Assembly: GCF_029867415.1 (NCBI RefSeq)
Contig: NC_081183.1
Location: 114,675,061-114,739,060 of the forward strand
From: Vicia villosa
Taxonomy: Eukaryota > Streptophyta > Magnoliopsida > Fabales > Fabaceae
DNA: 64,000 nucleotides
Direction of reading: 5' to 3'
Shown: positions 46,468-56,211 of the stretch, in pieces
Layout: the number at the start of each line of letters is the position of its first letter
How positions within the stretch are numbered: position 1 is the first letter of the stretch
Position numbers and translations under genes: made by a program
Notes under the pieces: model-generated
Told to the model about the DNA's origin: nothing
Databases searched by the model: none
What the model saw: only the letters and a program-made list of their open reading frames with translations

Positions 46468-47046
46468 TGTTAGAACAAGATTTGTTCTGATCAATTATCT
46501 TAGTTTTGATGATAACAATAATATGAATTTTGCTTAAGATAATATGGTACTCTAATCCAATGCAATTTCCTTTTCAGGAAATATATAAAGAGTATGCATA
46601 ATTCAGCGCTCAGAAGCTTTGTCTCAAAGGGTTCAGCATGCAACATCAGAACATGGTCTGGCAAGACATCAGAAGATGGTCGAAGCAGAATCAGAACATG
46701 GGTCTATGGAAGCATCAGAAGAACATGAGATCAGAAGCACTGAAGTTCTGATGGTATCACGCTCAGAAGCACTTCAAGGTCAGAAGATCAGAAGATGCTT
46801 TGCACCAAGCTGTTTGACTCTGATGATATTCAAACGTAGTATTCACAAACATCAGATCAGAAGGAAGTACAAGTGGCAAGCTACGCTGACTGACAAAAGG
46901 AACGTTAAAAGCTATTCTAGGCTACGTCAGTAGACACAGCGTGAACAAGGCTCGAGGTAGTTGACAAAAGCGTATAACATTAAATGCGATGCTGTACGGA
47001 ACACGCAAAGCATTAAATGCACTCAACGGTCATCTTCTCCAACGCC

Positions 47047-47054
47047 TATAAATA
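47047..47054 (+). promoter_or_regulatory. TATA box of SIRE-2 LTR (also 55429-55436)
   Basis: TATAAATA in the context CGCCTATAAATATGAAG is conserved in both SIRE-2 LTRs and in the SIRE-1 LTR (19498-19505). It is the likely core promoter of the element. Confidence 0.72.
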
Positions 47055-47297
47055 TGAAGTTCTGATGAGAAGCAAGGTTAACCAATTCTACACCTATTCT
47101 GTGAATATCAACTTGCTGAAACGCTGTTCAAATCAAAGCTCAGAAACTTCATCTTCATCAAACCTCACTACATTGATGTTGTAATATTTTAGTGAGATTA
47201 AGCTTAAACGTTAAGAGAAATATCACAGTTTGTGATTATCGCTTTTAAGAAGCAATTTGTAATACTCTTAGAATTGATTACATTAAGTTGTAAGGAA

Positions 47298-47459
47298 CTA
47301 GAGTGATCGTGTGGATCAGTATACTCTAGGAAGTCTTAGAGGTTATCTAAGCAGGTTGTAACTAGAGTGATCGTGTGGATCAGAATACTCTAGAAAAGTC
47401 TTAGAGGGTATCTAAGCAGTTGTTCCTGGAGTGATCAGTGTGTGATCAGAAGACTCTGG
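47298..47459 (+). repeat. Hairpin array in SIRE-2 LTR (CTAGAGTGATC...ACTCTAG)
   Basis: Three units about 64 bp apart. The first two have perfect outer arms CTAGAGT/ACTCTAG and inner TGATC/GATCA. The third (CTGGAGTGATC...GATCAGAAGACTCTGG) keeps the inner arms and weaker outer ones. The array is repeated in the 3' LTR (from 55680), and a two-unit version is in the SIRE-1 LTR. Confidence 0.85.
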
Positions 47460-47681
47460 AAGACTTAGTTGCTGACTAAGTGGAAAACCATTGTAATCCG
47501 TGCGATTAGTGGATTAAATCCTCAGTTGAGGTAAATCATCTCTGCGGGGGTGGACTGGAGTAGTTTAGTTAACAACGAACCAGGATAAAAATAATTGTGC
47601 AATTTATTTTTATCTGTCAAGTTTTTAAAGCTACACTTATTCAACCCCCCCCCCCTTTCTAAGTGTTTTTCTATCCTTCAA

Positions 47682-47694
47682 TTGGCATCAGAGC
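47682..47694 (+). other. Primer binding site of SIRE-2
   Basis: TTGGCATCAGAGC follows the LTR end. It differs by one base from the usual plant initiator tRNA-Met site TGGTATCAGAGC. Confidence 0.75.
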
Positions 47695-47766
47695 GCCGGT
47701 TCTAAGGTGCAAGCACTTAACCGTGTTTAGAAAAGATTCAGGAAGAGAAAAACGCTTCAGTAAAAG

Positions 47767-49686
47767 ATGGTTGATGAAAGTGAAAAGTCTACACCTGCAT
47801 CTACATCTGGCTCTGCTGAGCAAAACAACGGTAACAATGGTTATACTAGACCGCCGGTATTTGATGGTGAAAACTTTGAATACTGGAAAGATAAACTGGA
47901 AAGTTACTTTCTTGGTCTAGATGGTGATCTATGGGATCTTCTGATGGATGGTTACAAACATCCAGTAAATGCCAGTGGCGTAAAGCTGACAAGGCAAGAA
48001 ATGAATGATGATCAGAAGAAGCTTTTCAGGAATCATCATAAATGCAGAACTGTTTTGCTGAATGCTATCTCTCATGCTGAGTATGAGAAGATATCTAACA
48101 GGGAAACGGCCTATGACATATATGAGTCCTTGAAAATGACTCATGAAGGAAATGCTCAAGTCAAGGAGACTAAAGCTCTCGCTTTAATCCAGAAGTATGA
48201 AGCCTTCAAGATGGAGGATGATGAAGACATTGAAAAGATGTTTTCAAGATTTCAAACTCTTACTGCCGGATTGAGAGTTCTTGACAAGGGATACACCAAG
48301 GCTGATCACGTAAAGAAGATCATCAGAAGCTTACCCAGAAGATGGGGTCCTATGGTGACTGCATTCAAGATTGCAAAGAATCTGAATGAAGTTTCTCTGG
48401 AAGAGCTTATCAGTGCCTTGAGGAGTCATGAAATAGAGCTGGACGCAAACGAGCCTCAAAAGAAAGGTAAGTCTATTGCATTAAAATCCAATATCAAGAA
48501 ATGCACTAACGCTTTTCAGGCTAGAGAAGAAGATCCTGAAGAATCAGAATCTGAAGAAGAAGATGAACTGTCCTTGATCTCCAGAAGGCTAAATCAACTC
48601 TGGAAGACCAAGCAAAGGAAGTTCAGAGGCTTCAGAAGTTCAAAGAAATTTGAACGTGGAGAATCTTCTGATGACAGAAGATTTGACAAGAAGAAGGTCA
48701 TGTGCTATGAATGCAATGAGCCTGGACACTTCAAGAATGAATGTCCAAAACTTCAGAAGGAAAATCCCAAGAAGAAGTTTCATAAGAAGAAAGGTCTTAT
48801 GGCAACCTGGGATGAGTCAGAAGATGATTCAGACTCTGAAGATGAGCAGGCTAACTGTGCGCTGATGGCGACAGAAGATGACGGATCAGAATCTACATCA
48901 GAATCAGATTCTGAAGAGGTATTTTCTGAACTTACTAGAGATGAGTTAGTTTCCGGTCTAACTGAACTTCTGGAACTCAAGTCTCAGATCAGTCTCAAAT
49001 ACAAAAAGCTGAAAAAGCTATTTGAATTTGAAACAAAGAAGCTTGAGTTGGAGAATTCTGAATTAAAAGAAAAACTTTTAAAATTATCCAATAATGTTGG
49101 ATCTCCTTCTGATTCAGAAAAATCCACTCCCAGTCTAAACCATATTCTGAAAGAATATGATTTAAGTTTCAGGAAGTTCTTATCTAGAAGTATTGGCAGA
49201 AGTCAGCTAGCTTCTATGATATATGCTGTGTCTGGAAACAAAAGAGTCGGCATTGGTTTTGAGGGTGAAACCCCATACAAACTTGAACCTGTTGATGAAA
49301 TGAAATTCACATACAAGCCATTGTATGATCAGTTCAAGTATGGCCACTCCCATGATATTAGGCACACTTCACATGCTCAAAGTTTTCACATAACACACAC
49401 CAAAAAGCATGTGACACAACCTAGGAAATATCATGAAACTCGCATTAAGAATTATCATGCTGTTCCTCCTATTGCTTACAATGTTAAACCCAAGTTCAAT
49501 CAGAACTTGAGAAAATCTAACAAGAAAGGACCCAAAAAGATGTGGGTACCTAAGGATAAGATTATTCCTATTGCAGATATCCTTGGCTGCAAAAAGGACA
49601 AAGCACAACATGTCGTGGTACCTGGACTCTGGATGCTCACGACACATGACAGGAAGAAGGTCTATGTTCCAAGACCTGGTGCTTAA
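47767..49686 (+). CDS. gag: SIRE-2 gag
   Basis: The 639-codon capsid/nucleocapsid protein is open throughout. It starts 86 bp after the LTR with MVDESEKSTPAST. The N-terminal copia gag domain includes RPPVFDGENFEYWKDKLESY and runs to about residue 230. An acidic linker and one CCHC knuckle (CYECNEPGHFKNEC, Cys313) follow, then an acidic Ser/Glu stretch and a Lys/Glu-rich segment likely to form a coiled coil. The last 116 nt overlap pol in the +1 frame, as in SIRE-1. With near-identical LTRs, this copy may still be able to make particles. Confidence 0.95.
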   Translation: MVDESEKSTPASTSGSAEQNNGNNGYTRPPVFDGENFEYWKDKLESYFLGLDGDLWDLLMDGYKHPVNASGVKLTRQEMNDDQKKLFRNHHKCRTVLLNAISHAEYEKISNRETAYDIYESLKMTHEGNAQVKETKALALIQKYEAFKMEDDEDIEKMFSRFQTLTAGLRVLDKGYTKADHVKKIIRSLPRRWGPMVTAFKIAKNLNEVSLEELISALRSHEIELDANEPQKKGKSIALKSNIKKCTNAFQAREEDPEESESEEEDELSLISRRLNQLWKTKQRKFRGFRSSKKFERGESSDDRRFDKKKVMCYECNEPGHFKNECPKLQKENPKKKFHKKKGLMATWDESEDDSDSEDEQANCALMATEDDGSESTSESDSEEVFSELTRDELVSGLTELLELKSQISLKYKKLKKLFEFETKKLELENSELKEKLLKLSNNVGSPSDSEKSTPSLNHILKEYDLSFRKFLSRSIGRSQLASMIYAVSGNKRVGIGFEGETPYKLEPVDEMKFTYKPLYDQFKYGHSHDIRHTSHAQSFHITHTKKHVTQPRKYHETRIKNYHAVPPIAYNVKPKFNQNLRKSNKKGPKKMWVPKDKIIPIADILGCKKDKAQHVVVPGLWMLTTHDRKKVYVPRPGA

Positions 49687-52600
49687 GTCTGGAGGAGAAG
49701 TCAAGTTTGGAGGAGATCAGAAGGGCAAGATAATTGGCTCTGGAACTATAAAGTCTGGTAACTCTCCTTCCATTTCTAATGTACTTCTTGTAGAAGGATT
49801 AACACATAACCTCTTATCTATCAGTCAATTGAGTGACAATGGTTATGATATAATCTTTAATCAAGAGTCTTGCAAGGCTGTAAATCAGAAGGATGGCTCA
49901 ATCCTATTTACAGGCAAGAGGAAGAACAACATTTATAAGACAGATCTGCAAGATCTTATGAGTCAGAAGGTGACTTGTCTTATGTCTGTTTCTGAAGAGC
50001 AGTGGGTCTGGCACAGAAGATTAGGTCATGCTAGTTTGAGAAAGATTTCTCAGATTAACAAACTGAATCTTGTCAGAGGACTCCCTAATCTGAAATTCAA
50101 ATCAGATGCTCTTTGTGAAGCATGTCAGAAGGGCAAGTTCTCCAAACCTGCATTCAAGTCCAAGAATGTTGTTTCTACCTCAAGGCCATTAGAACTCTTG
50201 CACATTGATCTGTTTGGCCCAGTCAAAACAGCATCTGTCAGAGGGAAGAAATATGGATTAGTCATCGTAGATGATTATAGTCGCTGGACATGGGTAAAAT
50301 TCTTTAAACACAAGGATGAGTCTCATTCAGTGTTCTTTGATTTCTGCATTCAGATTCAATCTGAAAAAGAGTGTAAAATCATAAAGGTTAGAAGTGATCA
50401 TGGTGTTGAATTTGAGAATAGATCCTTTGAAGAATTCTTCAAAGAAAATGGTATTGCTCATGATTTCTCTTGTCCTAGAACTCCACAGCAAAATGGAGTT
50501 GTAGAACGAAAGAATAGGACTCTGCAAGAAATGGCCAGAACCATGATCAATGAAACCAATATGGCTAAGCATTTCTGGGCAGAAGCAATAAACACTGCAT
50601 GCTATATTCAGAATAGAATCTCTATCAGACCTATTCTAAATAAGACTCCTTATGAATTGTGGAAGAATAGAAAGCCTAACATTTCATATTTCCATCCTTT
50701 TGGATGTGTATGCTTTATTCTGAACACTAAAGATCATCTTGGTAAGTTTGATTCCAAAGCACAAAAATGTTTCCTTCTAGGATATTCTGAACGCTCAAAA
50801 GGCTACAGAGTATACAATACTGAAACATTGATTGTAGAAGAATCAATCAATATCAGGTTTGATGATAAGCTTGGTTCTGAAAAACCAAAGCAGTTTGATA
50901 ATTTTGCAGACTGTGATATTGATATATCAGAAGTTGTTGAGCCAAGAAGCAACGCATCAGAAGTAGAGCTTCTCAGAAGCAAAGATTCTGAAGATCAAGT
51001 ATCAGCTTCTCTGGAAGATCTAAGCATTTTTGAAGAACCATCTGTCAGAAGATCATCCAGACTCATCTCTGGTCATTCAGAAGATGTCATTCTTGGAAAG
51101 AAGGATGATCCAATCAGAACAAGAGCATTCCTTAAGAACAATGCAGATTGTCAATTAGGTCTTGTGTCTTTGATCGAGCCAACTTCTGTTGATCATGCTC
51201 TAGAAGATCCAGACTGGATAATTGCTATGCAAGAAGAACTGAATCAGTTTACAAGGAATGATGTTTGGGATCTTGTTCCTAGACCAGATGGATTCAATAT
51301 AATTGGTACAAAATGGGTCTTCAGAAACAAGCTCAGTGAGAAAGGTGAAGTGGTAAGGAACAAAGCCAGACTGGTGGCTCAGGGTTATAGTCAGCAAGAA
51401 GGGATTGACTATACAGAAACCTTTGCACCAGTGGCCAGGTTAGAATCTATTCGTTTATTAATTTCATTTGCCACTCAACATAACATCACTCTTTATCAGA
51501 TGGATGTTAAGAGTGCCTTCTTAAATGGTTATATAGATGAAGAAGTTTATGTCCATCAACCTCCTGGTTTTGAAGACTCTATGTCTCCTAATCATGTTTT
51601 TAAACTAAAGAAATCGTTGTATGGATTGAAACAAGCTCCCAGAGCTTGGTATGAACGCTTAAGTTCTTTTCTTCTGGATAATGGTTTCACTAGAGGAAAA
51701 GTGGACACTACTCTCTTTTGTAAAACCTTTAAAAGGGATATTTTAATTTGTCAAATATATGTAGATGATATTATTTTTGGAACATCTAATGCTACACTTG
51801 GAAAGGAGTTTGCTGAGTCTATGCAGGCTGAGTTTGAAATGAGCATGATGGGAGAACTCAAGTATTTCCTTGGAATACAAATTAATCAAACATCAGAAGG
51901 AACGTATGTTCACCAAACCAAGTATGTAAAGGAACTTCTGAAGAAGTTTAATCTTCTAGACTGCAAAGAAGCCAAAACTCCTATGCATCCAACATGCATC
52001 CTAGGTAAGGATGAGGTAAGTAAGAAGGTAGATCAGAAGTTATACAGAGGTATGATTGGATCTCTTCTATATCTGACTGCTTCTAGACCTGACATTCTGT
52101 TCAGTGTTTGTTTGTGTGCTAGATTCCAATCAGATCCTAGAGAATCTCATTTAACTGCTGTTAAGAGAATTCTAAGGTATCTGAAAGGTACTACTAATGT
52201 TGGCTTAGTTTACAGAAAATCTAAAGAATACAACTTAGTAGGATTCTGCGATGCTGACTATGTTGGAGACAGAATTGAAAGAAAGAGTACTTCAGGAAGT
52301 TGCCAATTTCTTGGAAGTCACTTGATCTCCTGGTATAGCAAGAAGCAAGCAACTATTGCTCTATCAACAACAGAAGCAGAATATGTCGCTGCTGCTGGTT
52401 GCAGTACACAGATGCTCTGGATGAAGAGTCAGTTAGAAGATTATCAGATATATGAGAGTAACATTCCTATATTCTGTGATAATACTTCTGCTATATGTTT
52501 ATCTAAGAATCCTATTCTTCATTCAAAGGCTAAACATATTGAGATTAAACATCATTTCATAAGGGACTATGTTCAGAAGGGTGTTATATCTTTAAACTTT

Positions 52601-52705
52601 GTTGATACAGACCATCAATGGGCTGATATCTTTACAAAACCCCTGGCTGAAGATAGGTTTAAGTTCATTCTGAAGAACATCAGTATGGATTTATGCCCAG
52701 AATGA
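49571..52705 (+). CDS. pol: SIRE-2 copia pol polyprotein
   Basis: An open frame of 1044 codons, the same length as SIRE-1 pol. It has protease WYLDSGCSRHM, an integrase zinc finger (HRRLGHAS...CEACQKGK), integrase Asp in HIDLFGP, Asp in RSDHG and Glu in NGVVERKNR. Reverse transcriptase has YVDD and RNase H has FCDADY, TTEAEY and FCDNTSA. One change beside a catalytic residue is SDHGVEF, where SIRE-1 has SDHGGEF; its effect is unknown. The first in-frame Met is shown as start, but the frame is open back to 49511, and expression probably depends on a shift from gag. It is the most complete pol in the window. Confidence 0.95.
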   Translation: MQISLAAKRTKHNMSWYLDSGCSRHMTGRRSMFQDLVLKSGGEVKFGGDQKGKIIGSGTIKSGNSPSISNVLLVEGLTHNLLSISQLSDNGYDIIFNQESCKAVNQKDGSILFTGKRKNNIYKTDLQDLMSQKVTCLMSVSEEQWVWHRRLGHASLRKISQINKLNLVRGLPNLKFKSDALCEACQKGKFSKPAFKSKNVVSTSRPLELLHIDLFGPVKTASVRGKKYGLVIVDDYSRWTWVKFFKHKDESHSVFFDFCIQIQSEKECKIIKVRSDHGVEFENRSFEEFFKENGIAHDFSCPRTPQQNGVVERKNRTLQEMARTMINETNMAKHFWAEAINTACYIQNRISIRPILNKTPYELWKNRKPNISYFHPFGCVCFILNTKDHLGKFDSKAQKCFLLGYSERSKGYRVYNTETLIVEESINIRFDDKLGSEKPKQFDNFADCDIDISEVVEPRSNASEVELLRSKDSEDQVSASLEDLSIFEEPSVRRSSRLISGHSEDVILGKKDDPIRTRAFLKNNADCQLGLVSLIEPTSVDHALEDPDWIIAMQEELNQFTRNDVWDLVPRPDGFNIIGTKWVFRNKLSEKGEVVRNKARLVAQGYSQQEGIDYTETFAPVARLESIRLLISFATQHNITLYQMDVKSAFLNGYIDEEVYVHQPPGFEDSMSPNHVFKLKKSLYGLKQAPRAWYERLSSFLLDNGFTRGKVDTTLFCKTFKRDILICQIYVDDIIFGTSNATLGKEFAESMQAEFEMSMMGELKYFLGIQINQTSEGTYVHQTKYVKELLKKFNLLDCKEAKTPMHPTCILGKDEVSKKVDQKLYRGMIGSLLYLTASRPDILFSVCLCARFQSDPRESHLTAVKRILRYLKGTTNVGLVYRKSKEYNLVGFCDADYVGDRIERKSTSGSCQFLGSHLISWYSKKQATIALSTTEAEYVAAAGCSTQMLWMKSQLEDYQIYESNIPIFCDNTSAICLSKNPILHSKAKHIEIKHHFIRDYVQKGVISLNFVDTDHQWADIFTKPLAEDRFKFILKNISMDLCPE

Positions 52706-53214
52706 GAAGATGAGAAGGTCTTATGTATGAGTTTCTTCTGAAATGAAAATGGATTATTTTTCTAATCAGAAGTTCTGATTGAAATCTTTTAGAAATTATG
52801 ATTCGGTTATTACTAACGTTCCATTGTCTAAGTTGATTCAGAACCTCTTTTAAAGCAAAACAGCTGTAACGTTTTATCTCGGGATGGTAAACCTGTCGTT
52901 ACTGTTCATGGATAAGCGCGCGTGCAGTTGAAGGGACGCCGACCATAGGTAACTGTGCTAGTCACCTCATTTGTCTTTATTATCTCTCCTCACGTCACGT
53001 AACATTAAATGCTTTTCATCATTTACTCTCTTTTAGTTTTTCTTTTTATATTCTTCAAACGTTTCTTTTCCCTCTTATATCTCTCTCATTTTGCATTCCT
53101 CATCAAGTTTTTTTTTCTCTCTCTTCCGTTTTCTTCTTTTGCTCAAACAAGTTTTTCTTTCTTTTAAAAATCCTAGCTCACACCTAGCGTTCATCCTAAG
53201 CCTGTTGAAGATCT
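52706..53214 (+). other. SIRE-2 spacer after pol
   Basis: Non-coding and pyrimidine-rich near its end. It aligns with 16294-16760 of SIRE-1, including TAACATTAAATGCTTTTCAT and TTCTTCAAACG. Confidence 0.65.
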
Positions 53215-53403
53215 ATGACTCAAAGGCGACAGATCTCTGCATATCTCGGGATGGCTCTCCTAATACCTCTCAATTCAGAACTCTTCTTTGATGTTGTTAT
53301 CAACTTTCACCCAAAGACAGAAGACTTTCTTGAGTTATGGGAAGAGGTTAAGAATGATATTCTTAACTTCTATGTTAAGGGAAAGCCCCGTTTGCAACAT
53401 TAG
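53215..53403 (+). CDS. Short post-pol ORF of SIRE-2, unknown
   Basis: A 62-codon frame (MTQRRQISAYLGMALLIPL...) lies at the place where SIRE-1 has its 316-codon ORF. It shows no similarity to that ORF. It has a short hydrophobic stretch near residues 9-20 and an acidic middle (FLELWEEVKNDILNFY). Its small size makes coding status uncertain. It could be a small protein or the remnant of a larger one. Confidence 0.35.
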   Translation: MTQRRQISAYLGMALLIPLNSELFFDVVINFHPKTEDFLELWEEVKNDILNFYVKGKPRLQH

Positions 53404-54849
53404 CTCTCTGTCTGTGAACTGTCCCTCTCTTCCTCTTTGGTCTCTTGGATCTCTCCTACAGTGGAGGTTCTAGTCTGGAAGACAAGAGTCCACAGGGATT
53501 CTTGATGGGTTGACACAGAGTGTGTCTTGCTAGGGTGCTGTTTTTAATTTTTGTAGTCATTTCCTCTTGGGATGACTTTTTATGTATTTGCTAGGAATGT
53601 TTCTCATCTTGTTAAACATAAGAACCTTTTGTAATATCTTTTGATTATCAATGAAAAGTTTCTTTGTTTTTACATTCCTGTAATTTTATTTGTCGTTTTA
53701 TTCATCTGAATCTTTTGATATATTCTTTTTGATGTTATGACAAAAAGGGGGAGAAGATAAATGATAAATGATTTGATTAATCTATCAGTTGCTGGGTAGA
53801 GCTCCCACACATTTACTAACAAGAACTGCAAGTTCTATATGGTTTAAGTGTTTTGCAGGTATAAAGAAGTTAAGAGAATCTTCAAAGCAAACACAAGAAG
53901 CAAAACCATAAGGAGTGTTATTCTGTAAAAAGAATAAACTCATGGAAACTGAAGCAAGCTGAGTGCTGTCAAGCTTCAGAAATCAGAAGCAAGAAAGAAG
54001 AATGAATCAGAAGCACTGATAATAGAATTTGATCCATATTTGTCTATTTGCTTTGACAAAATTCTATTTGCTCTGATACATTATTTTAGCCTATATGGCT
54101 CTGATACATATCATGTGTTCAAATATACATTTTATGTTCTGACTCGTTCATGCTGACTTTTGTCGTTTAGTTTTTGTTCTGTAACATTTCAGGATGTAGA
54201 GATGCTCTGATGATGCTCTGGTACATTCAACAATGTTCTGATACAAATCTAGCATGAAGTGAAGTTGGTAGAAATTCAAGCTCTGAAGCTATCCGAGGGA
54301 AGCAGAAATCAGAAGCTGTGAATGTTCTAAAGATCCAGAAAACTCAAGTTCTGAAGCTGTCCTAAATGGAAGCAGAAATTAGAAGCTGTGAATGTTCAGA
54401 AGATCAAAGAAATTCAAGTTCTGAAGCTGTCCTAGATGGAAGCAGAAGTCAGAAGCTGTGAATGTTCAGAAGATCAAAGAAATTCAAGTTCTGAAGCTGT
54501 CCTAGATGGAAGCAGGAATCAGAAGCTGTGAGTGTTCTAGGGATCTAAAGAAATTCTAGTTCTGAAGCTGTCAAATGGAAGCAGAAGTCAGAAGCTATGA
54601 ATTCTCTAAAGACAGAAGCTTATGTGATCGTCTCTACCGAAATAATCAGGGAAGTCTTTTATTAAAGTTCTTCGAGTATTTATTTCAGGGGGAGATTATT
54701 TATCTCAGGGGGAGATTGTTAATCTCAGGGGGAGACATATTCATATGCTTATGCTATAGCTGTGTAATTTGTCTTTTGCCGTCTGCTCTTTCTGATCGCA
54801 AATTCATATCATTTATATATGTTTTTGTCATCATCAAAAAGGGGGAGAT
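53404..54849 (+). other. SIRE-2 3' untranslated region with tandem repeats and purine tracts
   Basis: It contains a purine tract (about 53742-53756) and about five tandem units of roughly 65 bp around TCTGAAGCTGTCC...GGAAGCAG (54268-54610). Three CAGGGGGAGA tracts (about 54687-54735) and the LTR-proximal AAAAAGGGGGAGAT (54836-54849) follow. It has the same architecture as SIRE-1, with more repeat units. Confidence 0.82.
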
Positions 54850-56060
54850 TGTTAGAACAAGATTTGTTCTGATCAATTATCTTAGTTTTGATGATAACAA
54901 TAATATGAATTTTGCTTAAGATAATATGGTACTCTAATCCAATGCAATTTCCTTTTCAGGAAATATATAAAGAGTATGCATAATTCAGCGCTCAGAAGCT
55001 TTGTCTCAAAGGGTTCAGCATGCAACATCAGAACATGGTCTGGCAAGACATCAGAAGATGGTCGAAGCAGAATCAGAACATGGGTCTATGGAAGCATCAG
55101 AAGAACATGAGATCAGAAGCACTGAAGTTCTGATGGTATCACGCTCAGAAGCACTTCAAGGTCAGAAGATCAGAAGATGCTTTGCACCAAGCTGTTTGAC
55201 TCTGATGATATTCAAACGTAGTATTCACAAACATCAGATCAGAAGGAAGTACAAGTGGCAAGCTACGCTGACTGACAAAAGGAACGTTAAAAGCTATTCT
55301 AGGCTACGTCAGTAGACACAGCGTGAACAAGGCTCGAGGTAGTTGACAAAAGCGTATAACATTAAATGCGATGCTGTACGGAACACGCAAAGCATTAAAT
55401 GCACTCAACGGTCATCTTCTCCAACGCCTATAAATATGAAGTTCTGATGAGAAGCAAGGTTAACCAATTCTACACCTATTCTGTGAATATCAACTTGCTG
55501 AAACGCTGTTCAAATCAAAGCTCAGAAACTTCATCTTCATCAAACCTCACTACATTGCTGTTGTAATATTTTAGTGAGATTAAGCTTAAACGTTAAGAGA
55601 AATATCACAGTTTGTGATTATCGCTTTTAAGAAGCAATTTGTAATACTCTTAGAATTGATTACATTAAGTTGTAAGGAACTAGAGTGATCGTGTGGATCA
55701 GTATACTCTAGGAAGTCTTAGAGGTTATCTAAGCAGGTTGTAACTAGAGTGATCGTGTGGATCAGAATACTCTAGAAAAGTCTTAGAGGGTATCTAAGCA
55801 GTTGTTCCTGGAGTGATCAGTGTGTGATCAGAAGACTCTGGAAGACTTAGTTGCTGACTAAGTGGAAAACCATTGTAATCCGTGCGATTAGTGGATTAAA
55901 TCCTCAGTTGAGGTAAATCATCTCTGCGGGGGTGGACTGGAGTAGTTTAGTTAACAACGAACCAGGATAAAAATAATTGTGCAATTTATTTTTATCTGTC
56001 AAGTTTTTAAAGCTACACTTATTCAAACCCCCCCCTTTCTAAGTGTTTTTCTATCCTTCA
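54850..56060 (+). mobile_element. SIRE-2 3' LTR (1211 bp)
   Basis: Nearly identical to the 5' LTR. The flanks are GCTGA (46463-46467) and ATGTC (56061-56065), so there is no simple 5-bp target duplication. Both sides belong to the same antisense Ogre gag. Confidence 0.96.
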
Positions 56061-56210
56061 ATGTCTGATCAGCTGACACAACGATGGGTTACCTTCCCTC
56101 CCCAACAACATTTGTATGACCAAATTAATTAGAGTCTGCAACTGGTTAACCTCCTCCCTTAACAATTTTTGATCTTTCTTGAGTTCTTCCATGGTTCCTT
56201 GAGACATGCT
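56061..56210 (-). pseudogene. gag: Ogre gag N-terminal part, antisense
   Basis: The minus strand encodes MEELKKDQKLLREEVNQLQT and then LINLVIQMLLGREGNPS, a coiled-coil-like start typical of Tat/Ogre gag. It is joined to the rest of gag at 46467 once SIRE-2 is removed. Upstream on the minus strand it runs straight into copia sequence at about 56212, so the 5' part of this Ogre copy is lost. Confidence 0.7.
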
Positions 56211-56211
56211 C

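Larger units (their letters stand above)
46468..47680 (+). mobile_element. SIRE-2 5' LTR (1213 bp)
   Basis: The LTR starts TGTTAGAACAAG and ends CTATCCTTCA, directly before the primer site. It differs from the 3' LTR (54850-56060) by one substitution (ATTGATGTT vs ATTGCTGTT) and a small A/C-run change (AA + 11 C vs AAA + 8 C). It has a TATA box at 47047-47054. Hairpin units lie at 47298-47329, 47362-47393 and about 47426-47459. Confidence 0.96.

Noticed and set aside
46619..46933. 104-codon ORF in the SIRE-2 LTR, repeated at 55001-55315
   Set aside because: The copies are identical only because the LTRs are. The SIRE-1 LTR has the region with shifts, and the content is CAGAAG-rich and low in complexity.
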